A stretch of DNA of 64,000 nt from Phycisphaeraceae bacterium (GTDB lineage Bacteria; Planctomycetota; Phycisphaerae; Phycisphaerales; Phycisphaeraceae): NCBI GenBank assembly GCA_029260595.1, contig JAJDCY010000006.1:16690-80689 (forward strand), given 5' to 3'. Positions 17,412 to 25,330 of the stretch are shown here, one piece after another (positions within the stretch are counted from its first letter, which is position 1; each line of letters opens with the position of its first letter). The translations under genes were made by a program, and so were the position numbers. The notes beneath the pieces are model-generated. The model saw only the letters and a list, made by a program, of their open reading frames with translations. It was not told the DNA's origin and did not search any database.

Positions 17412-18371
17412 ATGATTGATCCCAGAGACAACCCGTTGCTTAAAACCACACGGACGCGATGGTGTCCCACCCATTGTGTCCTGCTGACCTCACTCGTCCT
17501 CGGCCTGGTCCGCATCGCTAGCGCCGATTCGGACACGCCCGCGACCTCCGAAGCCTGGCCGACACTGAGCGCGGACGACCAACAGGCCGCGATAACGCAG
17601 CTCAAAGCGTTCGCCGATCAGGCAGCCCAGCAGACCGACCCACCCCTGACACTGCACGAAACCGACTTCTTTCTTTTCTACACCGATCTCCCGCCGCGCG
17701 AGGCTCGCAACTGGGCCAGCCTCCTCGACAAGATGTACCGCCGACTCTGCCGCCTGTTCGCGCTGCCCGAAGACGAAAACATCTGGCGCGGCAAGGCCCT
17801 GCTGTTTGTCTACCGCAATCAGCAGGACTTCATCGCATTCGAGACCGAACACTTCGACTACGTCCCCGGCCCAAACACTGCCGGCCTCTGCCACACGCGC
17901 AGCGACGGCAACGTGACGATCTGTTTCTACCGACAGGACAACCAGTGGGACTTCGCACAGGTGCTCGTCCACGAAGCCGTCCACGGTTTCCTCCACCGCT
18001 ACCGCTCGCCGGCGCGCATCGCCTCCTGGGTCAACGAGGGCCTGGCCGAAGTGATCTCCGCCGAGTTGGTGCCCAAGAGCCGACAGGTCGCAAGCAAGCG
18101 CCGCTACGCGCTCAAACTCATGAAGCACAACGGCAACCTCGGGTCGAGCTTCTTCACCGCTGAACACATCAGCGGCTGGCAGTACGGCGTCGCCGCGTCA
18201 CTGACCGACTTCATGATCCGCAAGAACAAGTCCGGCTACGTCGCCTTCGTCAACGGGATCAAAGCCGGCACACACTGGCGGCAGAGCCTCGAAGAAAACT
18301 ACGGCACAGACATCGACCGCCTCGTCGCCGCGTTCGGCCGATCGCTCCGCATCCGCTCGCTCGAGCCCTGA
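17412..18371 (+). CDS. secreted gluzincin-type (HExxH) peptidase-like protein
   Basis: This is a 319-residue exported protein. A basic N-terminus (KTTRTRW) and hydrophobic segment (VLLTSLVLGLVRIASA) form a signal peptide. The centre contains 'FFLFYTDLPPREARNWASLLDKMYRRLCRLF' and 'LLFVYRNQQDFIAFE', reminiscent of the DUF1570/peptidase-MA-like proteins frequent in planctomycetes. The zinc site is 'LVHEAVHGF' (HExxH near residues 187-191) followed about 20 residues later by 'WVNEGLAE', which supplies the third ligand Glu expected in gluzincins. The catalytic set looks intact. Substrate is unknown. coaE follows 28 bases later, probably in the same transcript. Confidence 0.75.
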   Translation: MIDPRDNPLLKTTRTRWCPTHCVLLTSLVLGLVRIASADSDTPATSEAWPTLSADDQQAAITQLKAFADQAAQQTDPPLTLHETDFFLFYTDLPPREARNWASLLDKMYRRLCRLFALPEDENIWRGKALLFVYRNQQDFIAFETEHFDYVPGPNTAGLCHTRSDGNVTICFYRQDNQWDFAQVLVHEAVHGFLHRYRSPARIASWVNEGLAEVISAELVPKSRQVASKRRYALKLMKHNGNLGSSFFTAEHISGWQYGVAASLTDFMIRKNKSGYVAFVNGIKAGTHWRQSLEENYGTDIDRLVAAFGRSLRIRSLEP

Positions 18372-18399
18372 CCCGCGCACAGAAAGCCCACACGCAACC

Positions 18400-19053
18400 A
18401 TGACCGCTCGCGCCGACACCGACCGCCTCGACCCGCCACCCCCCGGGCACAAACCCGTGATCGGCCTGGTCGGCGGCGTCGGCTCGGGCAAGAGCCACGT
18501 CGCCCGGCTGCTGGGCGAACTTGGCTGTGCCGTCATCGACGCCGACCGGCTGGCGCGCGACGCGCTCAACCTCCCCGCAGCACTCGAACAAATCCGATCC
18601 TGGTGGGGCACCGATACCATCGCCAACGACGGCACCGCCGACCGGGCCGCGATCGGGCGGATCGTTTTCGATCAGCCCGACCAGCTCGCCCGCTTGGAGC
18701 GGCTAATCCACCCCCAGGTCCACGCCCATCGCCAGAAGCTCCATCAACTGTTCCAGCAGAACCCCGATACCCTCGCGATCGTCGAGGACTGCCCCCTTCT
18801 CATCGAAGCCGGGCTTGACGAGGCCTGCGACGCGATTATCTTCGTCAGTGCACCCAAGGCGACCCGCCTGGCCCGAGTCCGAACCGAACGGGGCTGGTCG
18901 CAGGACGATCTGGAAAAACGTGAAAAAAACCAGATCGGACTTGACAAGAAAGCCGACATGGCGGATTATGTAGTAGAGAATGGTGCAGCGGACACCCTTT
19001 GCCTCCCGCAAATTCGCCGCGTGCTTTCCCAGATTCTTCTCAATCAGCAGTGA
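18400..19053 (+). CDS. coaE: dephospho-CoA kinase
   Basis: CoaE performs the last step of coenzyme A synthesis, phosphorylating the 3'-hydroxyl of dephospho-CoA. The P-loop is 'GLVGGVGSGKSHVARLLG' (about residues 22-39), followed by 'CAVIDADRLARD' and 'RAAIGRIVFDQPDQLARLERLIHPQV', all typical of the family. 'LIEAGLDEACDAIIFVSAPKATRLARV' and 'RGWSQDDLEKRE' form the lid and C-terminal region. 'YVVENGAADTL' near the end matches the usual 'vIdNsgs' element. The length of 217 residues fits. It probably shares a transcript with the preceding peptidase-like gene. Confidence 0.93.
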   Translation: MTARADTDRLDPPPPGHKPVIGLVGGVGSGKSHVARLLGELGCAVIDADRLARDALNLPAALEQIRSWWGTDTIANDGTADRAAIGRIVFDQPDQLARLERLIHPQVHAHRQKLHQLFQQNPDTLAIVEDCPLLIEAGLDEACDAIIFVSAPKATRLARVRTERGWSQDDLEKREKNQIGLDKKADMADYVVENGAADTLCLPQIRRVLSQILLNQQ

Positions 19054-19366
19054 TCGCCAGGCGGCGACCGGCACGGGGTGCCAACCGTCGGGCGCATAAA
19101 ATAAAGATACGATCGTCCGGGGACCGGCCAGAATCGTCCCCCCCCATGCCCACCGGGCAAGCACCACCGTTGTTTCCCCTGCCCAACAAGCCCTGCGACA
19201 ACCGCCCCGGCCACAACATGCCGGGCCAGACCCACAGCAATCCGGACAACCCACCGCGGCAGGTCGCCGGGCAACAATCTCCCGCCCTGCCCGCACACTG
19301 AGCCACGATCCCACCTACCCCACCGCCCCGGTCTCACCGACCCCAACCCACCTAGGAGCCCATCTC
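19054..19366. other. leader region of rho
   Basis: No gene is supported in these 313 bases. A TAAAAT hexamer at 19097-19102 could be a -10 element, but no matching -35 was seen. A long leader would not be surprising, because rho is autoregulated by attenuation in other bacteria. No specific structure could be defined by eye. Confidence 0.4.
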
Positions 19367-20770
19367 ATGGCACGCACCCAGACCTACCGAGCCGCCCACA
19401 AACCCGAAAAACCCAAGCCCGTTGCCGCACCCTCCAGCGCCGCCACCCCCACATCCGACGAGCAGCTCGACGCCGAAACGCAAGAGCGCTACGAACAAGC
19501 GAAAAAAGCCGACCTGAGCATGCACGTCCTCCAAGCCATGCCCATGGAGGAGCTCTACGTGTTGGCCAAGCAAGAGGAGATCGAGGACTACGAGTCGCTC
19601 AAGAAAGAGCAACTCACCTTCCAGATCCTCAAGTCCCGCATCGCCAAGCAGGGCCTGATGTACGGCGAGGGTGTGCTCGAGATCCTTCCCGACGGGTTCG
19701 GATTCCTCCGCTCCAGCGAATACTCCTACCTCGCATGCCCCGACGACATCTACGTCAGCCCCAGCCAGATCCGACGCTTCGGCCTCAAGGTCGGCCACGT
19801 CGTCCAGGGCACCATCCGCCCGCCCAAGGAAAGCGAGCGCTACTTCGCACTCCTGCGAGTCGACGCGATCAACTGCCACGCGCCAGACACACTTAATGAT
19901 CTAACCACCTTTGAAGACCTCACCCCGCTGCACCCCGACCAGCGCCTCATCCTCGAGACAACACCCGAGGAAATCGAGATGCGCGTCATGGACCTGGTCG
20001 CCCCCGTCGGCCGAGGCCAGCGCGGCCTCATCGTCGCACCCCCGCGCACCGGCAAGACCGTCCTGCTCCAGAAAATGGCCAACGCCATCATCACCAACTA
20101 CCCCGAGGTCCGGGTCCTCGTGCTGCTGATCGACGAGCGCCCAGAAGAAGTCACCGACTTCCGCAAGAACACCCCCGACGACGTCGAGGTCGTCGCCAGC
20201 ACCTTCGACGAACAATCACAACGCCACGTCCAGGTCTGCGATATGTGCATCGAAAAAGCGCGACGCATGGTCGAGTTCGGCGAGCACGTCGTGATCCTGC
20301 TCGATTCGATCACCCGCATGGCCCGCGCCTACAACACCGAGATGCCCCACTCCGGCAAGATCCTCACCGGCGGCCTCGACTCCAACGCCCTGCAACGCCC
20401 GAAAAAATTCTTCGGCTCCGCCCGTGCGATCGAGAAGGGCGGCAGCCTGACGATCCTCGCCACCGCATTGGTCGACACCGGCTCGAAGATGGACGACATC
20501 ATCTTTGAAGAGTTCAAAGGCACCGGCAACAGCGAGCTGCACCTGGACCGCCGCCTCGTCGAGAAACGCGTCTACCCCGCCATCGACATCGCCGCTTCGG
20601 GCACACGCCGCGAAGAGCTGCTGATGGACAAAAACGAGCTCGCCCTGATCTACCGCCTGCGAAAAGTCCTCGCCGACATGAACGTCGTCGAAGCCATGGA
20701 ACTTCTCAAAGGCCGCCTGCAAAAAGTCAAGACCAACGCCGAGTTCCTGATGACCATGAACCTGGACTAA
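19367..20770 (+). CDS. rho: transcription termination factor Rho
   Basis: Rho is the hexameric RNA-dependent ATPase that terminates transcription. This copy has 467 residues. After a basic Pro/Ala-rich tail, residues 55-95 form the Rho N-terminal helical domain ('[18 protein letters not shown]'). The cold-shock-type RNA-binding domain follows ('[15 protein letters not shown]', '[22 protein letters not shown]'). The ATPase core has Walker A '[11 protein letters not shown]' near 223, '[14 protein letters not shown]' and the Walker B/Q-loop region '[16 protein letters not shown]'. The R-loop '[13 protein letters not shown]' and C-terminus are complete. It is preceded by a long leader and followed by a PEP-CTERM gene. 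Confidence 0.97.
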   Translation: MARTQTYRAAHKPEKPKPVAAPSSAATPTSDEQLDAETQERYEQAKKADLSMHVLQAMPMEELYVLAKQEEIEDYESLKKEQLTFQILKSRIAKQGLMYGEGVLEILPDGFGFLRSSEYSYLACPDDIYVSPSQIRRFGLKVGHVVQGTIRPPKESERYFALLRVDAINCHAPDTLNDLTTFEDLTPLHPDQRLILETTPEEIEMRVMDLVAPVGRGQRGLIVAPPRTGKTVLLQKMANAIITNYPEVRVLVLLIDERPEEVTDFRKNTPDDVEVVASTFDEQSQRHVQVCDMCIEKARRMVEFGEHVVILLDSITRMARAYNTEMPHSGKILTGGLDSNALQRPKKFFGSARAIEKGGSLTILATALVDTGSKMDDIIFEEFKGTGNSELHLDRRLVEKRVYPAIDIAASGTRREELLMDKNELALIYRLRKVLADMNVVEAMELLKGRLQKVKTNAEFLMTMNLD

Positions 20771-20827
20771 CGAGGCCCAATAGCCACCGCACAGATACGA
20801 TCACCAACCCCGGGAGGGAGTACGGCC

Positions 20828-21490
20828 ATGAGTCCAACCATCCGCACCGGCATCGCTCTGACAGGCTGCGCTCTCGCCTTGATCGGCTCGGACACCGCCC
20901 TCGCGACACCACCCGACCCAGCCGTAACATCCCCAACCTATCTAGCGTTCGACAGCAGCCCGACAAGCTGGGTTGGCCGCGGGCACACGGACTACCTCGT
21001 CTCGCCCGACACCGGCTGGACGATCACCGCTCAGCGCAACAATGACGACGGCGTCAACTTTGCAATCACCCGCGACACCGGCGCCCCACCGTTTGACGAT
21101 TACTTCTGGAATCTGAATCTCGCCGCACCATTCGGCGCCACGCTGACCCCAGGCCAGTACACCGGCGCGATGCGCTACCCCTTCCAGGAAGCCGCGAACC
21201 CGGGCATCGACTTCTTCGGCAACCACCGCGGCAACAACAAACAGGCCGGCCAATTCGAGGTCCTCGAAGCCGTCTACGCCCCCAATGGTGATGTCCTACG
21301 ATTCGCCCTCGACTTCACACAGTACGGCGAGGAAGACCTGGATAGGTGGATCATCGGTGAACTACGATTTGTCGCGGTGCCCGAACCCGCCACGGCGACC
21401 ATCATGGCCGGCGCGATCATCTTCGCCGCCGCGCCCTCACCAACACACCGGCGCCGACCAGCACCAAGATCGCGGACGGCTCGGGTGTGA
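20828..21490 (+). CDS. small PEP-CTERM secreted protein
   Basis: This is an exported protein of 220 residues. The signal peptide covers about residues 1-28 (ALTGCALALIGSDTALA). The body has beta-rich sequence with aromatic residues ('DYFWNLNLAAPFGATLTPGQYTGAMRYPFQEAANPGIDFFGNHRGNN'), resembling small carbohydrate-binding or lectin-like PEP-CTERM proteins. The C-terminus is VPEPATATIMAGAIIF followed by an unusually long basic, Pro/Arg-rich tail of about 20 residues. That tail lies over the end of the minus-strand PEP-CTERM remnant at 21417-21719. This suggests the original stop was lost and the frame now reads into the antisense of the remnant. GGGAGGGAG precedes the ATG at good spacing. Confidence 0.75.
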   Translation: MSPTIRTGIALTGCALALIGSDTALATPPDPAVTSPTYLAFDSSPTSWVGRGHTDYLVSPDTGWTITAQRNNDDGVNFAITRDTGAPPFDDYFWNLNLAAPFGATLTPGQYTGAMRYPFQEAANPGIDFFGNHRGNNKQAGQFEVLEAVYAPNGDVLRFALDFTQYGEEDLDRWIIGELRFVAVPEPATATIMAGAIIFAAAPSPTHRRRPAPRSRTARV

Positions 21491-21719
21491 CGACAGTAAG
21501 CTGCCCGGTCGTCAACAACGCCGCCGTGTCGAACCGCAACCCGTCGCTCAGCCCAGGCAGCGCCAACGAGTCGAACCCGCCGGGCCCACCAGCCGTCTCG
21601 GCCAACCCAAACAACTCAAACACATCACCCTCACGCGGAACGAACCCGTTGATCAGTGCGATCACCAGTTCCCCGCCCGGCGCATTCCGACCCGCTTGAC
21701 ACCGGTTCCCACGCCGCCC
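21417..21719 (-). pseudogene. remnant of a PEP-CTERM protein (C-terminal fragment)
   Basis: The minus-strand frame encodes only the last part of a PEP-CTERM protein: 'GFVPREGDVFELFG', 'FDSLALPGLSDGLRFDTAALLTTGQLTVV', then TPEPSAILVLVGAGVLVRARRRR. The sequence before the sorting signal is the module that usually precedes it in long autotransporter-like PEP-CTERM proteins. The open frame reaches an upstream stop near 21725 without an ATG, and no signal peptide or ribosome binding site is present. It is convergent with, and overlaps, the PEP-CTERM gene at 20828-21490. Confidence 0.65.
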
Positions 21720-21733
21720 ATTAAACTACCCGC

Positions 21734-24700
21734 ATGCCCACCACCGCCCACGCCCGCCAATCCCGATCAACCGCCCTGCGAACGATCACCTCGACAGCCA
21801 CGCTGTGCGCCGCGCTCACTCTCGGATCGCTGACCGCACCCGCTCCGGCACAGGCCCCGCCGCCAACCCCCGCCAACGGCCCCGACCCAGCCGCGACACC
21901 CGCACCAACCCCGGCCCCCACCTCGCTAACACCCGAACTGATCCAGACCAGGATCCAGGAAACAACCCTCGCCGAAGACCTCGACGAAACGATCAAAACC
22001 AAAGCCGTCGAGCTCTACCAGCAAGCCAAAACCCGTCTCGAAACCGCCAACTCCCAAGCCGCCAACGCCAACACCTTCCAGCTATCGCTCGACTCGACAC
22101 CCCAGGAAATCGAACGCGTCCAGGAAGCCTTGCGCCAAGCCTCGGCGCCACCCCCAACAACCCAGCCCGCCGATCCGCCCGCACCCACCACATCGAAAGA
22201 ACTCGAGCAGCGCCTCGCCAACGAGCAAGCCGACCTGACCAACCTCAAGACCCGCCTCGCCGACCTCGACCAGCAAATCAAGACGCAGCAGGAACGCCCC
22301 GAACAGGCACGCATCCAGCAGGCCGCCGCGCGCCAACTGCTCATCGAAATCGACAAAGACCTCGCCGCACCAAACCCCAAGGACGAACACACACGCCTAA
22401 CCGATGCACGCCGCACCCTGCTCGCCACCCGCAAGCTCGCACGGTCAGCCGAGATCAACATGATCGAGCAGGAACTGCTCAGCCAACCCCAACGCCTCAG
22501 CCTGCTCAAAGCCCAGCGCGACCTCACCGCACGAAAAATCTCGATCGGTGACGACCGCGTCAAAAAACTCGAAGCCGCCGTCAACGAGCTCCGCCGCGCC
22601 GAAGCACAACAAGCCGGCGTCGAAGCCGAACGCGCCCGCAAAGAAGCCGTCGGCAAACAACCCGCCGTCCGCCGCTTCGCCGAGCACAACGCACAACTCG
22701 CCAAAGAGCAGGCCCAACTCGCGATCGACATCGAACAAGCCGTCAACGGGCGACGGGGTATCAGCAACCAGCTCGAAAAGATCGACAAGCAGTTCGTCGC
22801 CGCCCGCGAGAAGCTCGACATGGCCGGGCTCAGCAACGCGCTCGGCCCCGTCTTGCGCGAGCAGCGCAAAAGCCTGCCCCACATGCGCAGCTACCGCCGA
22901 AACGTCGACGCACGCACACAGATGATGTCCGAGTACGGCCTGCGGTACCTGCGCGTCGAGGAGCAACGCCGCGAACTCGCCGACATCCCCGCCTATGTCG
23001 AGGAACTTGTCAGCCAGACGCCCGACACAGCCGACGACGGCTTCGACCCCGCCGACCTGCAAGCACAAGCCCTCGTCCTGCTCCAGGACCAACGGACACT
23101 CCTGGACAAGCTCGCCGACTCCTACGCCCAGTACCTCAGCGAAGCAGCCAGCCTCAACTTCGAGGAAAAACAACTCGTCGAGCGCGCCGGCCAATACGCT
23201 GAATTCCTCGATGAAAAACTCTTATGGATCCCCAGCACACACCCGCTGGATCGGCGCACGCTCGACGGGCTTCGCCGCTCATTCGCCTGGATGACCGACG
23301 AGGAGCACTGGACAAACGCCGCCCACGCCATCTGGGGCGACCCCCTGCGCAACGCGCACACCCACGGGCTCACCGCGATGGCCTGTCTCGCCCTCCTGGT
23401 CGCTCGTCGCCGGTTATCGACCACCATCAACGTCACCAACGGCCGCGTCGGCACGATCTACGCCGACAACTATTGGCTGACGATCGCAGCACTCGCAGCG
23501 ACCGCCGCCCTCGCCGCACCGCTGCCCCTGCTCATGGGATACGCATCGTTGCGACTGCACCGGTCGGTCAGCGCCGACGACTTCGCCAAGGCGCTCGGCG
23601 TCGGGCTTGCCACGGCCGCAACAATCTCATGGGCCCTCGGCTCGATCCGATTGCTCTGCCGCGACAAGGGCGTCGCACAAGTCCATTTCAACTGGCGCCC
23701 CGAGCCCACCGCACTCCTGCGATCGAGCCTCCTGTGGTTCCTGCCGCTCACAGCCGCATGCGCATTGCTCGTCACCGCGACCGAGTGGCAAGCCCACGAC
23801 ACCCACCGCCAAAGCCTAGGCCGCATCGCGTTAATCACCGGCATGATCGCCCTGGCGGTCTTCGCGCACCGCTTGTTGTCGTCGCTACGCCGAGCCGCAT
23901 CCGAATCCAACGCGCGCACGCTCAAAGCGTGGGCATCACACTTTTTCTGGCTGTGGTATGCGCTGCTGGTCGCACCGCCGCTTGCACTCACCGCGCTCGC
24001 CGCGACCGGCTACTACTACACGGCATTCAAACTCGCGCACCTGTTCATCGTCACACTGTGCATCCTGATCGGCCTCGCGTTTACCCACGCCCTGGTGATC
24101 CGGTGGGTGACCGTCGCGCGCCGCCAACTCGAAGTCGCCCGAGCACGACAAAAAGCCCTCGACGCCCACACCGCATCCGGCGAAGAGCCCCCAACCGTGC
24201 CGCCCAAGGCCCTGGTCTTCCCCGAGGTCGAGATCCAAGCCGTCAACGACCACACACGCCGGCTGCTCCGCGCCGTGCTCACGGTTGTTTTGCTCGCGGC
24301 TCTCTGGCTGATCTGGGCGCCGGTCCTCCCCGCTCTCCGCGTGCTCGATACCGTCGAGCTTTGGCAGCAGACCGTTACCGTCGACGGGTTGGACACGCTC
24401 CGCCCGGTCACACTGACCAACATCACGCTCGCGGTGATGCTCGCCGTCGCCACCGCCGTCGCCGCGCGCAACGTCCCGGGTGCCCTCGAACTGGTCATCC
24501 TCCAACGCCTGCCAATCAACCCGGGCAGCCGCTACGCGATCGCCACGACCGTCCGCTACATCATCACCGCCGTCGGCGTCGTACTGGTCTTCAACACCGT
24601 CGGCGTAGGCTGGTCAAAAGTCCAGTGGCTGGTCGCCGCCCTGAGTGTAGGCCTCGGATTCGGCCTCCAGGAGATCGTCGCCAACTTCGTCTCCGGCTTG

Positions 24701-25246
24701 ATCATCCTCTTCGAGCGCCCGATCCGCGTCGGCGACACCATCACCGTCAGCGGCATCAGCGGCACCGTCTCGCGCATCCAGATCCGCGCCACCACCATCA
24801 CCGACTGGGACCGCAAAGAGCTCATCGTCCCCAACAAAGAGTTCGTCACCGGCCAACTGGTCAACTGGTCGCTGTCCGATTCGATCCTGCGCGTCGTCAT
24901 CCGCGTCGGCGTCGCCTACGGTTCGGACACCAACCACACCCGCCGGATACTGCTCGACGTCGCGAAGAAGAGCCCGCTGGTGCTGGACGACCCGCCGCCG
25001 ACAGCCGTCTTCTCCGAGTTCGGCGACAGCTCGCTCAACTTCGACCTGCGCGTCTACGTCGCGAGCATCGACAACTTCGTCCCCGTCCGCCACGCGCTGA
25101 ACATGGCCATCGAGCAAGGCCTCCGAGAGGCCAAGATCCCGATCCCCTTCCCACAACGCGACCTGCACATGGACACCGAGCGCCCGCTCGAAGTCCACGT
25201 CCGCCGCGCACCCCGCCCGAAAACCGGCGAGGCGAGCGAAACATAA
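21734..25246 (+). CDS. large MscS/MscK-type mechanosensitive channel protein
   Basis: This 1170-residue protein of the MscK (KefA) architecture would release solutes under hypo-osmotic stress. A signal peptide (to about residue 42, ending APAQA) leads to a periplasmic region of about 450 residues that is strongly helical and coiled-coil-like. A multi-pass membrane region then runs from about residue 540 to 950. The MscS core follows: pore helix 'WLVAALSVGLGFGLQEIVANFVSGLIILFERPIRVGDTI' near 975-1010, beta domain 'GTVSRIQIRATTITDWDRKELIVPNKEFV', then 'GVAYGSD' and a C-terminal alpha/beta domain ending 'FPQRDLHMDT'. It appears full length. The ATG lies 14 bases after the stop that bounds the PEP-CTERM remnant. 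Confidence 0.92.
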   Translation: MPTTAHARQSRSTALRTITSTATLCAALTLGSLTAPAPAQAPPPTPANGPDPAATPAPTPAPTSLTPELIQTRIQETTLAEDLDETIKTKAVELYQQAKTRLETANSQAANANTFQLSLDSTPQEIERVQEALRQASAPPPTTQPADPPAPTTSKELEQRLANEQADLTNLKTRLADLDQQIKTQQERPEQARIQQAAARQLLIEIDKDLAAPNPKDEHTRLTDARRTLLATRKLARSAEINMIEQELLSQPQRLSLLKAQRDLTARKISIGDDRVKKLEAAVNELRRAEAQQAGVEAERARKEAVGKQPAVRRFAEHNAQLAKEQAQLAIDIEQAVNGRRGISNQLEKIDKQFVAAREKLDMAGLSNALGPVLREQRKSLPHMRSYRRNVDARTQMMSEYGLRYLRVEEQRRELADIPAYVEELVSQTPDTADDGFDPADLQAQALVLLQDQRTLLDKLADSYAQYLSEAASLNFEEKQLVERAGQYAEFLDEKLLWIPSTHPLDRRTLDGLRRSFAWMTDEEHWTNAAHAIWGDPLRNAHTHGLTAMACLALLVARRRLSTTINVTNGRVGTIYADNYWLTIAALAATAALAAPLPLLMGYASLRLHRSVSADDFAKALGVGLATAATISWALGSIRLLCRDKGVAQVHFNWRPEPTALLRSSLLWFLPLTAACALLVTATEWQAHDTHRQSLGRIALITGMIALAVFAHRLLSSLRRAASESNARTLKAWASHFFWLWYALLVAPPLALTALAATGYYYTAFKLAHLFIVTLCILIGLAFTHALVIRWVTVARRQLEVARARQKALDAHTASGEEPPTVPPKALVFPEVEIQAVNDHTRRLLRAVLTVVLLAALWLIWAPVLPALRVLDTVELWQQTVTVDGLDTLRPVTLTNITLAVMLAVATAVAARNVPGALELVILQRLPINPGSRYAIATTVRYIITAVGVVLVFNTVGVGWSKVQWLVAALSVGLGFGLQEIVANFVSGLIILFERPIRVGDTITVSGISGTVSRIQIRATTITDWDRKELIVPNKEFVTGQLVNWSLSDSILRVVIRVGVAYGSDTNHTRRILLDVAKKSPLVLDDPPPTAVFSEFGDSSLNFDLRVYVASIDNFVPVRHALNMAIEQGLREAKIPIPFPQRDLHMDTERPLEVHVRRAPRPKTGEASET

Positions 25247-25330
25247 CGACTCGCGACGACCCGGCCACCACGCCCAGTCGCCCGCTGGCGCGCCCGCGGT
25301 GCCCGTCTGATTCGCGCTGTCCGATCCGCC

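Noticed and set aside
17490..18167. 225-codon minus-strand open frame
   Set aside because: Antisense of the HExxH peptidase-like gene, which has a promoter, signal peptide and catalytic motif.
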